A stretch of 64,000 nt of DNA, taken from the NCBI GenBank assembly GCA_965196605.1, contig CBDAKK010000008.1:434001-498000 (forward strand). The letters are read 5' to 3'. Position numbers and translations under genes: made by a program. Source of the DNA: CBDAKK01 sp965196605. Its GTDB lineage: Bacteria > Spirochaetota > Spirochaetia > WTKD01 > G963693115. Below the pieces are notes generated by a model. The model saw only the letters and a program-made list of their open reading frames with translations. It was not told the DNA's origin and did not search any database. Of this stretch, positions 26,417 through 35,192 are shown piece after piece (the stretch's first letter is position 1; the number at the start of each line of letters is the position of its first letter).

Positions 26417-26701
26417 ATCACAGCCGCCCCATGTCTGCGAGTATCCATGTTACGCTCCGCCTTGCTCCGCTCGATGCAGCTGTCAGCAGTGACTTCGTAT
26501 CTGCGCAGCAGGATGGAGTCTCGTGTAATTAACATGGATCCGACATCATGGGGCGCATTGGCTGCCATGGATGGTAAAAAAGAAAAGAAAGTACAGTCAT
26601 CCGAGCGTATGGCATAGCAGGCGTGGCTGCTTGCCCGCAGAAAAGTTCATACAAGATTAGCGTCAGCTACAACACAGAAAGACGCATGCATCGTCCTCAT
26701 G

Positions 26702-26707
26702 TACAAT
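26702..26707 (+). promoter_or_regulatory. -10 box directly before the trpB start
   Basis: TACAAT ends 6 nt before the ATG at 26714 and no Shine-Dalgarno is present. This favours 26714 as the trpB start over the in-frame ATG at 26699, which lies upstream of the box. Confidence 0.4.
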
Positions 26708-26713
26708 GGCTAT

Positions 26714-28126
26714 ATGGGCCATCGTGATACTGCTTTGCAATCTCATTATGATATGTATCTTCCTGTTGCGCAGGGGGTGATACGCGCTGCGAAGGCGCGT
26801 AAGCCGCGTGGGTATTTTGGGAGCTATGGCGGGTGCTATGTGCCAGAGGTGCTGCGTGCTGCCTTGATGGAGCTGGATGCAGCGTTTTTTGCGCTTGAAG
26901 ATGACCATGGCTTTTGGAGTGAGTACGATGAGGTGTTGTGTAACTACGTCTCGCGGCCTACGCCCTTGTACTACGCTGCGGGTGTTACGGATCATGTGCG
27001 GGGGGGGCAAGACGAGAGGCACGGCGCACGCGTGTTTGTAAAGCTTGAGGGCTTTGCGCATACGGGCGCGCATAAAATTAACAACGCGCTGGGGCAAGTC
27101 TTGCTTGCAAAGCGTTTGGGAAAAACGCGTATTATTGCTGAGACGGGCGCGGGGCAGCACGGGCTTGCAACGGCTACCGCTTGTGCCAAGTTGGGGCTGG
27201 CGTGCCGCATATACATGGGTGCGGTGGATGTGCGGCGGCAGCGACCCAATGTGCATATTATGCGCATGTTGGGTGCGGAGCTTGTGGCGGTGGAGAGTGG
27301 ACAGCAGACGCTCAAGGATGCGATAAACGAGGCGATGCGCGATTGGGCTACAAACTTTGCTTCCACGCACTACGTCATAGGTTCGGCCTTGGGTCCTGCG
27401 CCCTTTCCTGACATGGTGCAGTGTTTCCAATCTGTCATAGGCGCGGAGCTTGTTGCGCAGTGCAAGGCACGGGGGCTGCGTCCCTCCGCCATTGTTTCGT
27501 GCGTAGGCGGGGGGTCAAACGCCATGGGCATATGCACGCCCTTTTTGCGTGAAATACGCCAGTACGTACAAACGCACGACTTTAGTCCGTCCTTGCATAT
27601 AGCAGAGGCGGGGGGGCGCGGCAGGCGCATTGGGGAGCATGCAACGCGCCTTGCGTGCGATGAAGAGATGCAAGAGAGCGTGCGCGAGGGCGTGGTGCAG
27701 GGCTACCGGTCGCGCTTTATTTCTAATAGTGATGGACAGCTTGCGCATACGTATTCAATTTCTGCGGGCTTGGACTACCCCGGTGTTGGGCCGCATCTTG
27801 CGCATTTGGTTGAACGGGGCGAGTTGCACCCCAGCAGCACAACGGACGCTGAGGCGCTTGAGGGCTTGCGTTTGTTTGCCCGCAAGGAGGGCATTGTCTT
27901 TGCGCTTGAGTCTGCGCATGCGGTGGCACCTGCGCTCAAGCTTGCTGCGAGCATGGGGCGTGATGAGACGGTGTTTATACACATGTCGGGGCGTGGTGAT
28001 AAGGACTTGTTTATAACTGCGCCGGAGCGTGATAGCGAAGCGTGGAAGGAGTTTTTGCGCAGCGAGTTGGAGCGCTTGTCTGATGTCTCAAGCTCGCAAT
28101 GCGCTTCGTCCGTGAAAGGGGAGTAG
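26714..28126 (+). CDS. trpB: Tryptophan synthase beta chain
   Basis: TrpB joins indole and serine to make tryptophan using PLP. The 470-residue protein has 'FGSYGGCYVPEVL', the PLP lysine in 'HTGAHKINNALGQ' (~120), 'ETGAGQHGLATA' with the catalytic Glu, the phosphate-binding 'GGGSNAMG', 'SAGLDYPGVGP' and 'MSGRGDKDL'. The stretch before the lysine reads 'KLEGFAHTGAHK', where most TrpB proteins have 'KREDLNHTGAHK', so two usually conserved charged residues are missing. It is also longer than usual, with a ~30-residue N-terminal and a C-terminal extension. trpA follows 2 bp after its stop. The coding strand is very G-rich. No other trp gene is in the window. Confidence 0.92.
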   Translation: MGHRDTALQSHYDMYLPVAQGVIRAAKARKPRGYFGSYGGCYVPEVLRAALMELDAAFFALEDDHGFWSEYDEVLCNYVSRPTPLYYAAGVTDHVRGGQDERHGARVFVKLEGFAHTGAHKINNALGQVLLAKRLGKTRIIAETGAGQHGLATATACAKLGLACRIYMGAVDVRRQRPNVHIMRMLGAELVAVESGQQTLKDAINEAMRDWATNFASTHYVIGSALGPAPFPDMVQCFQSVIGAELVAQCKARGLRPSAIVSCVGGGSNAMGICTPFLREIRQYVQTHDFSPSLHIAEAGGRGRRIGEHATRLACDEEMQESVREGVVQGYRSRFISNSDGQLAHTYSISAGLDYPGVGPHLAHLVERGELHPSSTTDAEALEGLRLFARKEGIVFALESAHAVAPALKLAASMGRDETVFIHMSGRGDKDLFITAPERDSEAWKEFLRSELERLSDVSSSQCASSVKGE

Positions 28127-28128
28127 TT

Positions 28129-28920
28129 ATGGGAGAAACAGCACAGGATATGAAGCCTACTATCATGGCGCATTGTATTTCGCACTTTCCAGATGAACAA
28201 ACGTCACTTGATGTGGCGCGCTCATTAGCCGCTGCGGGCGCGCGTTACCTAGAGGTGCAGGTTCCCTTTTCAGACCCCTTTGCTGATGGGGCGCTTATAC
28301 AAGGTGCGTGCGCTGAGGCACTTGAAGAGCCTGATGCGTTTAGTGTTGCCAAGGGCTTTGCCATGCTGGAGAGGCTGGTGCAAAGCGTGAAGGAAAACCC
28401 CACGCCTGTTGCGGTGTTTCTCATGTGTTATGGCAACACCCCCGTGGCGTATGGACTTGATGCTTTTGTAAAGGAGGCGCAGCGTGTTGGCGTTGGTGGG
28501 CTTATCATACCCGATATTCCCTTTGATAGTGACGTGGGTGTTCAAATACAAGCGGCGTGTAAGGCTGCGGGCTTGCACTACATACCCGTTGCGGTTGTAA
28601 CAAGTGGGCGTGAGCGCCTTCAAGTGCTTGTGCAAAGTCTTAAGCCGCAGTACTTGTACATGTCCTTACGCACGGGCATAACGGGGCAAAAAACCAGCAT
28701 AGATGGCGAGCTTGTGGACTTTCTCACCGATGCTGTGTTTGCGTCCACGCGCCTTTTAGGGGGCTTTGGTATACAGAACGCCGAGCAGGTGCAAGCCTTG
28801 TCCCCGTATGTACATGCCTGTGTAGTTGGTAGTGCATTTGTCAAGGCTATTATAAACGCGCGCACGCATGGTGCTGATATTCCACAGGCGGTGCGTGCTG
28901 CATATGAAGCATTAGTGTAA
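28129..28920 (+). CDS. trpA: Tryptophan synthase alpha chain
   Basis: TrpA splits indole-3-glycerol phosphate to indole, which is channelled to TrpB. The 263-residue barrel contains 'RYLEVQVPFSDPFADGALIQGA', with the catalytic Glu and Asp both kept. It also has 'MCYGNTPVAYGLDAF', 'GVGGLIIPDIPFDSD' and the phosphate-binding 'RTGITG' and 'GGFGIQNAEQV'. The frame is open from 28099, inside trpB, but GGGGAG six nt before the ATG at 28129 marks that start. The pair trpB-trpA is translationally linked. With the rest of the pathway not nearby, the genes may serve indole salvage or depend on distant trp genes. Confidence 0.92.
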   Translation: MGETAQDMKPTIMAHCISHFPDEQTSLDVARSLAAAGARYLEVQVPFSDPFADGALIQGACAEALEEPDAFSVAKGFAMLERLVQSVKENPTPVAVFLMCYGNTPVAYGLDAFVKEAQRVGVGGLIIPDIPFDSDVGVQIQAACKAAGLHYIPVAVVTSGRERLQVLVQSLKPQYLYMSLRTGITGQKTSIDGELVDFLTDAVFASTRLLGGFGIQNAEQVQALSPYVHACVVGSAFVKAIINARTHGADIPQAVRAAYEALV

Positions 28921-29018
28921 GTTTCTTGTGTTATTTGTGTGTTATTTGTAAGGGGCGCGCCTCTAGGCTCAAAGCAACAATGAGTCTCAAAGGGTAGTTC
29001 TATATAATAAGTAGCATA

Positions 29019-30143
29019 ATGCGTAATGTCTTTTTTGGAGTAGTAGCAGCTGCGTTTGTGTTTTGTGTTTCATGTGCAAAGTCCTACACCGTGGGGCTTG
29101 TGTTTCTTCAAGGTGTTGATTCAAGTCCTGCAGGGCTTGGTAAGGCTGAAATTATAGACGCGCTTAAGCGTATGCGCAAGAGTGAAAAGGCTGCTAACGC
29201 AGCGCTTGTGCCACGGTGGGTAGTGCGGACAGTGCCAAAAGCCGTGTGTGAACCTCAAGAAGATGCGCAAACGAGTCTTGATGAACAGCATGTGAAGAAA
29301 GTTAAACGCACACTGAGTGATCTTGCTTCGCGTACACATGTGGTGTTTGACTACACGTGTGAGCGGGCGCTTGTTCTGCTTGCGCCTTGGTATGCACAAA
29401 ACAATCTCACGGTGGTTTCTCCCTATGGGCAAGAGCTCAGGGCAACTGCGCCGCAGCACGCCAAGGGTGTGTTTAGCACTGCCATAGCGCTTGATGCCGA
29501 GCAGCATGCTATGGCGCGTTTTTTAAGTGAACGAGGCATTAAACACGTAAACATTGTGCAGCGTGGGTTTGGGTATAGTCATGATAATAGTGTTCTGCTC
29601 ATGAACATCTTGGAGGACTTTGGCATTGGGTGCGCTCTTATCAATGAACCCCCGTCTTCAGATGGGGCTACCCTTATAAGGCGTGTTATAGAGGGAAAGA
29701 ATGGTGTGTTGATGAAGAACGGGAGTGGCGCGTTTGTCTACATGGGCACACAGGTGGGAGCAGCGGATTTTGTAAGGAATATGCGTAAGGTCGCAGGCTA
29801 CACGAAGCCTATTGTTTTGCCAAGTCTTGCTGGGGGGGTGCATGTAACTGAGCGCCTTGCTGCTTACTCTGATGAAGTGTACCTTGTAGCTAAAGGTGCT
29901 CTTACTAGCAGCGCTTCGTGGAGTGTATTTAATGCGTGGTTTCAGAGTCATTATCCAAAGCTTGTGCCTACGCGCGCGGTAACAGAGGCCTATGTTGCGC
30001 TTGAAGTAGCGCTGAGCAAGGCGCGGGGTGAGCGTGCACAAGGGCGTGTTTCTACGCTTTTTGGTGAGGTGTACTTTGATGAAGAGAATGCTATGCGTGG
30101 GGTGTATTATGTGCGTGGTGTAAAGCATGGCTCGGAGCCGTGA
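29019..30143 (+). CDS. Substrate-binding lipoprotein, type 1 periplasmic fold (LivJ-like)
   Basis: The 374-residue protein has a lipoprotein signal ending in 'FVFCVSCAKS'. The mature part has the two-lobed type 1 periplasmic binding layout used by branched-chain amino acid binding proteins. It has a first strand 'YTVGLVFLQG', a hinge region 'NLTVVSPYGQ', 'VNIVQRGFGYSHDNSVL', 'GAFVYMGTQVGAADFVRNM' and 'VTEAYVALEVAL'. The ligand is unknown, and no permease or ATPase gene is adjacent. A TATAAT at 29003-29008 gives at most a very short leader before the ATG. A second solute-binding gene follows ~95 bp downstream. Confidence 0.75.
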   Translation: MRNVFFGVVAAAFVFCVSCAKSYTVGLVFLQGVDSSPAGLGKAEIIDALKRMRKSEKAANAALVPRWVVRTVPKAVCEPQEDAQTSLDEQHVKKVKRTLSDLASRTHVVFDYTCERALVLLAPWYAQNNLTVVSPYGQELRATAPQHAKGVFSTAIALDAEQHAMARFLSERGIKHVNIVQRGFGYSHDNSVLLMNILEDFGIGCALINEPPSSDGATLIRRVIEGKNGVLMKNGSGAFVYMGTQVGAADFVRNMRKVAGYTKPIVLPSLAGGVHVTERLAAYSDEVYLVAKGALTSSASWSVFNAWFQSHYPKLVPTRAVTEAYVALEVALSKARGERAQGRVSTLFGEVYFDEENAMRGVYYVRGVKHGSEP

Positions 30144-30238
30144 TAGGGTAGGAGTAACGGTGGTATTGATATAGTTTAGAGTTTGATTGTATTTGTTGAA
30201 GGTGGTACTTGTATAGTTGTTGATTGAGGGGTTGATAT

Positions 30239-31554
30239 ATGAAGTGTGGTAGTTTTTTTCTATTGGTGTTGTTTGCAGGTGTTGTAGTAGGGTGTGTGCG
30301 TGATGATGGTGGAGTACAGAGTGCCGAGAAGCGAGAGCTTACGCTCTGGCAGATTTTCACTCCACCTGAAGGCACGACCAATGGTAGTCATGCTGATTGG
30401 CAAGAGTTTTTTGAGCACGTTAAGGGGCGCTTTGAGGCTCACACGGGCGCGACTTTGAACAATGTGTACATTGCCAATGAGGCGTACAAGACGCATATAA
30501 AGGCTGCTGTCGAGTCGAGAGAGGCGCCGGATGTGTTTCACTCATGGTCAGGGAGGCGCGGCATGGACTTTGTTGAGGCGGGGGCTGTGCTTGACATTAC
30601 CCAAGAGGTGCAATCCATGATAGGCACGTATTTTGCCAAAGTGTATGCTGATTCATTCTTGAAGACGGAAGATAACAGGTATTATGGAGTTCCCTTCTTG
30701 TATACTTCTAAGTTTATGTTTTACAATGAGAGGCTTTTTAAGAAGTATAATATGGCAGTTCCAAGAACCTTTGGTGATATTCTCAAGTCATGCAAGGTCT
30801 TTCGTGCAAATGGTGTCATTCCGCTGGTCATTGGTAATGGTGAAAGCTGGCAGGCTAATCATTACATGACGGTCTTAAACCCACGCTATGTTGGTGTTGA
30901 ACGCGTGCGTGCTGATTATGCCTTGCAATCGTCTGAGTATGAGCTGTATGCGGATTCGGGCTATGTGCGTGCTTTGAAAAAGTTGCAAAGTCTCAATGAG
31001 GCGGGTTGCTTTCAAAGGGGGGTGAATGCTACAAAGCCCGAGGTTGCAGCTGCGTCTTTTGGTATGGGGGAGGCAGCTATGTTTTTTGGAGGCACATGGC
31101 GAATATCGGTATTTGATAGAGAATATAAAGATTTGAAGTACACGATGTCGTTATTCCCCCTGACGAGTATCAAAGGAAGCCTAGAGTTATAAATGCGCTG
31201 GCGTCTGAAGGTTTTGTTGTTTCCAGTGCTTCGAAGAATAAGGATCTCGCCTTGATACTTTTCAAAATTATGCTTTCTAAGGATGCGTCTGAGATAGTTG
31301 CGAAGTCAGGCAACTTTACAGTAAGTTCTGTAGTCAATGCCCAAGTTTTAACTCCTTCGGTTAAGCGTGCCTTGTCTTTGTTGGAGATGGTCGAGTCGCC
31401 TGTGATATGGGCTGACTTAGGAATGGATCAAGTGGTAAGTGACTATTATTTAAAAGCAACACAGGGCGTGCTAGCTGGAACCATGAAGCCTTATGTAGTG
31501 ATGAGAGAGTTACGAAAGATTGCCCTTGCGCGTAAAAAAGAGCGTGGGTTGTAG
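30239..31554 (+). pseudogene. ABC sugar-binding lipoprotein (family 1), broken by a frameshift
   Basis: The gene starts with a lipoprotein signal ('FAGVVVGCVRDD') and has the fold of family 1 solute-binding proteins: 'ELTLWQIFTPP', 'DVFHSWSGRRGMDFVEAGAVLDIT', 'YYGVPFLYTSKFMFYNERLFKKY', 'AAMFFGGTWRI'. The first frame ends at 31192 after 'YTMSLFPLTS'. A second frame carries on as 'PDEYQRKPRVINALASEGFVV' and runs to 31554. One extra C in the C5 run at about 31156-31160 restores a single ~438-residue protein, the usual family length. GAGGGG lies before the ATG. No permease gene follows, so it is an orphan binding protein even if intact. Confidence 0.75.
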
Positions 31555-31623
31555 GGCAAGGTAGAAGCATGCGTAGCGTGTCGAGTGCATGTATTACAAT
31601 GTACGGTAAAGGATGTACAAAAT

Positions 31624-32763
31624 ATGAAGGGGTTTTTAGAGTTTTCACAAGAGTGGCGTCCCGCGCTTGAAGAGGCAATAAGGAAACACATTGACCAGTT
31701 GTGTGATGAGGTGCTGCGTGATGACCCGCGCATGGAAGTGGCGTGGCAGGAGTTGTTGCGTAAAAAGCTCATGGATTACGCATGTGGCGGAAAGATGATA
31801 CGAGGCTTATTCGCTGTGTACTGGGCTCAGTTGTACGGTTGTGAAATAGCAACGCATAAGGCATTGTTTTCTGTTGGTGCCTCGCTTGAGCTTTTGCAAA
31901 TGTTTTTGTTGATACATGATGACATAATGGATGGAGACGAGATGCGCCGTGCCATGCCGAGTATGCACGTACAGCTTGAAAACGCGGCACGCACTCATGC
32001 GCCATCTGGTTCAGCTGTTTCGGCACAGTTTCATGGTGAGCATAATTTTGCGCGCATGGGAGAGTCGCTTGCCATATGCCTTGGTGACATAGTTTTTTCG
32101 CATGCGCTAGGGATCATAAGCGCGGCAATTCCCGCTTCGCATGCAGGGCGTGCCTTGCATGTTTTTACTACATACGTAAGCAGAGTGGGGCTTGCGCAAA
32201 TGAACGACATGTACTGGGAAAGCAGAGCCACGCCGCCTAGCAAGGAAGCGATACTCGCCATGTATGAAGGGAAGACGGGGCATTATACCTTTACCTTGCC
32301 CGCGCTCATGGGGTATTTTTATTCTTTGGGCGCGCATGCGAAAGTTGTTGATGAGCGTGAGATGAATAATTTGACTTGTGTGGGCGGACTGATGGGGCAG
32401 CTGTTTCAAATTTGCGATGATGTACTCGATATACGATATCCCGCGTCAATGACGGGTAAGCCGCGCGGCTCTGATTTTATGAAGAAGAAGCGTACTTTTT
32501 TTCAGTGGAAGCTTTTGCGGTGCGCTGCTCAGCATGGTAAAGGTGCAGAACTCGAAGCCTTGTGTAATGGTGACATTGGTGCTTATGAGATAGAGAAGGT
32601 GTGCCGTTACGCAGAGGAATGGAGTGTATACGATGAGATACAAAAAGAATGCAAACTTCTCGTAAGCGAGATTGAAGCGTGCGTAGCTGAGCTTGCAATA
32701 AACCAAGAGGCAAAAAAACACATGCGCGTCTTTGTCCAGTACTTATTAGAACGTAAGGCCTAA
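31624..32763 (+). CDS. Polyprenyl (farnesyl/geranylgeranyl-type) diphosphate synthase
   Basis: The enzyme condenses isopentenyl diphosphate with allylic diphosphates for quinone or cell-wall carrier lipids. The ~379 residues contain 'GGKMIRG' (substrate Lys/Arg), the first aspartate-rich motif 'IHDDIMDGDEMRRAMPSMH' and the second motif 'QICDDVLDIR', followed by 'GKPRGSDFMKKKRTFF'. Residues before the first DDxxD are 'ELLQMFLL', without bulky aromatic blockers immediately adjacent, so products of C20 or longer are possible. The frame opens at 31585; the ATG at 31624 fits the family N-terminus better. It converges on pdxT. Confidence 0.85.
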   Translation: MKGFLEFSQEWRPALEEAIRKHIDQLCDEVLRDDPRMEVAWQELLRKKLMDYACGGKMIRGLFAVYWAQLYGCEIATHKALFSVGASLELLQMFLLIHDDIMDGDEMRRAMPSMHVQLENAARTHAPSGSAVSAQFHGEHNFARMGESLAICLGDIVFSHALGIISAAIPASHAGRALHVFTTYVSRVGLAQMNDMYWESRATPPSKEAILAMYEGKTGHYTFTLPALMGYFYSLGAHAKVVDEREMNNLTCVGGLMGQLFQICDDVLDIRYPASMTGKPRGSDFMKKKRTFFQWKLLRCAAQHGKGAELEALCNGDIGAYEIEKVCRYAEEWSVYDEIQKECKLLVSEIEACVAELAINQEAKKHMRVFVQYLLERKA

Positions 32764-32784
32764 GTTATTGAATTGTTTTTGTAA

Positions 32785-33438
32785 TTACAGCTTCTCCTCA
32801 TCCGCGGCAAGGCGTTTTAAAAAAAAGCAGTGTAGTGAATCATCATCCACAGCCTCGGGATGAAAGGTTGTCATAAGCATTGAATCTTGCATGACTATGA
32901 CGGGGTCTTCCTTGTAGTAGCCCAGCACTTCCACGCCTTCGCCTACTTCTGTAATGACGGGTGCACGTATGAACATGCCTGCTACATCAAAGCCCATGGT
33001 GGTTTCAATGTTTGCACTAAAGCTAAACACTTGCCTTCCATACCCGTTTCTGTTTACGCTAATGCGTGCAGCCGAAAACGCAACCGCCATAGGGTCGTAT
33101 TCTTTTTTTTCAGGGCCAAGTGGGTCAAAGCTTTCTTTGTGAATATATTGTGCAAGCAAAATAGTGCCCGCACACGTTGCAAATATCGGTACTCTCTTGT
33201 AAATAAGACGCTGCAGAGAATCAAAGAGACCTTGTTTATGAAGCAAGGTTTTCATAGTGCTGCTCTCACCGCCCGGCAGTATGAGTGCGTCGTATGGGTT
33301 CATGAGATCTTTGGCATTTGTTACCAAATGAGAGAATACGTTTTGGGGTATTTTGCTTTCAGCCACACGCAGAACTTCTTGATGCTGCTCAAAGTTTCCT
33401 TGTAGTGCTAGTATTCCTATATGTAAATCTGTTTTCAT
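32785..33438 (-). CDS. pdxT: Pyridoxal 5'-phosphate synthase glutaminase subunit
   Basis: PdxT releases ammonia from glutamine for PdxS, which builds PLP. The 217-residue class I amidotransferase has 'IGILALQGNFEQH', 'LILPGGESSTMKTLL' (oxyanion region), the nucleophile Cys in 'FATCAGTILLA', 'RNGYGRQVFSF', and the His/Glu pair in 'TTFHPEAVDD'. It starts 28 bp after the pdxS stop on the same strand, so pdxST forms an operon as in most PdxS users. Confidence 0.95.
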   Translation of the reverse strand: MKTDLHIGILALQGNFEQHQEVLRVAESKIPQNVFSHLVTNAKDLMNPYDALILPGGESSTMKTLLHKQGLFDSLQRLIYKRVPIFATCAGTILLAQYIHKESFDPLGPEKKEYDPMAVAFSAARISVNRNGYGRQVFSFSANIETTMGFDVAGMFIRAPVITEVGEGVEVLGYYKEDPVIVMQDSMLMTTFHPEAVDDDSLHCFFLKRLAADEEKL

Positions 33439-33466
33439 AGTTACTCCACTCGCTGAGTTAGGGAGT

Positions 33467-34363
33467 TTAATGTCCCCTGTGTGCCATGCGTGCTGCTTCT
33501 TCTATTTCTAGCACAGCAACGCTTTTCATGGGTTGTCCAAGATCGTATGAAATTTTTGCTATTACCTCGGGGTTGTTGTAATTTGCAACGGCTTCAACCA
33601 TGGCCTTAGCGCGCTTTAAGGGGTTTTCAGACTTGAATATTCCAGAGCCTACAAAAACGGCTTCTGCGCCGAGCTGGCACATAAGCGCTGCGTCTGCAGG
33701 AATAGCCACGCCGCCTGCGGAAAAATTTGGCACAGGCAACTTCCCGCTTTGTGCAGCTTCTGCTACAAGCTCGTAAGGCGCGCTTAAGGTTTTCGCAGCG
33801 TGCATAAGTTCGTCTTCTCTGAGCATTGTTAAGGCTTTTATTTCTTTCATAAGCGTGCGCATGTGTTTGACGGCTTCAACAATATCACCAGTGCCTGCCT
33901 CACCCTTGGTGCGTATGAGCACTGCGCCTTCTCCTATTCTGCGCAGCGCCTCGGCAAGGTTTCTGCATCCGCATACAAAGGGCACGGTAAAGTCGTGTTT
34001 ATACACATGGTGGACGTCGTCCGCAGGAGTGAGTACCTCGCTTTCGTCTATAAAGTCGACCTCAAGGGCTTGCAAAACTTGCGCTTCTACAATATGCCCT
34101 ATGCGGCATTTTGCCATGACGGGTATCTGCACAGCCTTTTGTATTTCCTCTATCATTTTGGGGTCAGACATGCGCGCAACCCCGCCATCACGGCGTATAT
34201 CCGCAGGAACACGCTCCAACGCCATAACCGACTGCGCGCCCGCATCCTCGGCAATCTTTGCCTCTTCAGCATTGACGACATCCATTATTACGCCACCTTT
34301 GAGCATTTCTGCAAGTGAACGTTTCACACTCCACTGCTCATTCTGAGTTTTGCTATAGTTCAT
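33467..34363 (-). CDS. pdxS: Pyridoxal 5'-phosphate synthase lyase subunit
   Basis: PdxS makes PLP from ribose 5-phosphate, glyceraldehyde 3-phosphate and ammonia as a dodecamer with PdxT. The 298 residues match the family throughout: 'SLAEMLKGGVIMDVVNAEEAKIAEDAGA', 'VMALERVPADIRRDGGVARMSDP', 'PVMAKCRIGHIVEAQVLQAL', 'DFIDESEVLTPADD', 'NFSAGGVAIPADAALM'. The start at 34363 has no Shine-Dalgarno but CATAAT ends 6 nt before the ATG. It is divergent from yggS, whose start is 55 bp away. Confidence 0.97.
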   Translation of the reverse strand: MNYSKTQNEQWSVKRSLAEMLKGGVIMDVVNAEEAKIAEDAGAQSVMALERVPADIRRDGGVARMSDPKMIEEIQKAVQIPVMAKCRIGHIVEAQVLQALEVDFIDESEVLTPADDVHHVYKHDFTVPFVCGCRNLAEALRRIGEGAVLIRTKGEAGTGDIVEAVKHMRTLMKEIKALTMLREDELMHAAKTLSAPYELVAEAAQSGKLPVPNFSAGGVAIPADAALMCQLGAEAVFVGSGIFKSENPLKRAKAMVEAVANYNNPEVIAKISYDLGQPMKSVAVLEIEEAARMAHRGH

Positions 34364-34369
34364 ACTATT

Positions 34370-34405
34370 ATTATGTAGCGTTTATGAGAAAAAAAACAAT
34401 ATAAT
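34370..34405. promoter_or_regulatory. Divergent -10 boxes between pdxS and yggS
   Basis: On the minus strand CATAAT (plus-strand 34370-34375) ends 6 nt before the pdxS ATG. On the plus strand TATAAT (34400-34405) ends 13 nt before the yggS ATG. The two B6-related genes thus share a 55-bp divergent control region. Confidence 0.4.
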
Positions 34406-34418
34406 AAAAACATATTTC

Positions 34419-35168
34419 ATGAATCTTGAGAACTGTTTTTCGCGTGCCCGCACGCAGGTCATGCGTACTATAGAGGATATTGCTAGAGAGTGCGGGCGCA
34501 ATGCAAATGATATTACGCTTATGGCGGTAAGTAAAACCGTGGAGTTTGCGGATATTCTGCGTATGTACCACACGGGGCAGCGCTTGTTTGGTGAAAACAG
34601 GGTGCAAGAAGCCGAGGCAAAATTTACTTCTACAGCCTTGGAAGCCATGCCCAAGCTTGAACTACATTGCATAGGCACCTTGCAGCGCAACAAAGTGGCA
34701 AGGGCATTAAAGTTGTTTCATTGTGTTCAAAGTGTTGATAGCCTTCAGCTACTCATGGATCTTGCGAAAGCGTGCGCTGCCATGCCGAAAAAGACAATAA
34801 GAACTCAGGGTATTTTTTTGCAAGTAAACCCTCTTGCGGATGCAGCAAAGTATGGGATTCTTGAGTACAATGAGCTACTCACTACCGCCCGTTACGCTCA
34901 GGAACATGAGGCGTCGTTTTCAGCATTGCGCGTACGCGGGCTTATGACTATAGCCCCTTTTGACAAGAATGACGCTCTGCGTACGCAACGTGAAACAGAA
35001 AAGGCCTTTGCCCGCACGCGCCTGTGGAAGGAGCGGCTGGAAACTGACATGCGTTACGAAAGCCCTTTGGAACTTTCTATGGGCATGAGCGGCGATTTTG
35101 CCTATGCCATACGTGAGCAAAGCACCATGGTGCGAGTGGGTACTGCGCTTTTTGGCAAAAGGCTGTAG
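34419..35168 (+). CDS. YggS/PROSC-family PLP-binding protein
   Basis: YggS proteins bind PLP through a lysine in a bacterial alanine-racemase-like barrel and help PLP homeostasis without a known catalytic job. Here the lysine is in 'LMAVSKTVEFADIL' (~36), followed by 'GENRVQEAEAKF', 'LHCIGTLQRNKV', 'GLMTIAPF', and the phosphate-binding 'LSMGMSGDFAYAI' and 'VRVGTALFG'. The length of 249 is slightly above the usual ~230. Its divergent position beside pdxST supports the vitamin B6 role. Confidence 0.9.
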   Translation: MNLENCFSRARTQVMRTIEDIARECGRNANDITLMAVSKTVEFADILRMYHTGQRLFGENRVQEAEAKFTSTALEAMPKLELHCIGTLQRNKVARALKLFHCVQSVDSLQLLMDLAKACAAMPKKTIRTQGIFLQVNPLADAAKYGILEYNELLTTARYAQEHEASFSALRVRGLMTIAPFDKNDALRTQRETEKAFARTRLWKERLETDMRYESPLELSMGMSGDFAYAIREQSTMVRVGTALFGKRL

Positions 35169-35192
35169 CATGGGTGTAGGGGAATAGAATTA

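Larger units (their letters stand above)
26090..26690. repeat. Dispersed mosaic repeat block (copy 5), no gene
   Basis: The block contains the 23-bp tandem repeat and an inverted GCGGGGGCAAGCCCCCAC hairpin (~26245-26270). A segment (~26270-26340) is the reverse complement of ~20865-20940. The 77-bp core lies at 26340, and a purine arm with 'CAGTCATCCGAG' lies at ~26578-26612. The trpB start lies just past its right edge. Confidence 0.75.

Noticed and set aside
5560..26690. Insertion sequences or prophage in the repeat blocks
   Set aside because: No transposase, integrase, reverse transcriptase or phage structural gene is encoded in or beside them.
24400..26700. Replication origin at the strand-composition switch
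   Set aside because: There is no dnaA/dnaN/gyrB context or DnaA-box cluster; inversion through repeats explains the switch more simply.
26663..27430. 255-residue ORF antisense to trpB
   Set aside because: It is a shadow of the G-rich trpB frame and has no recognisable domain.
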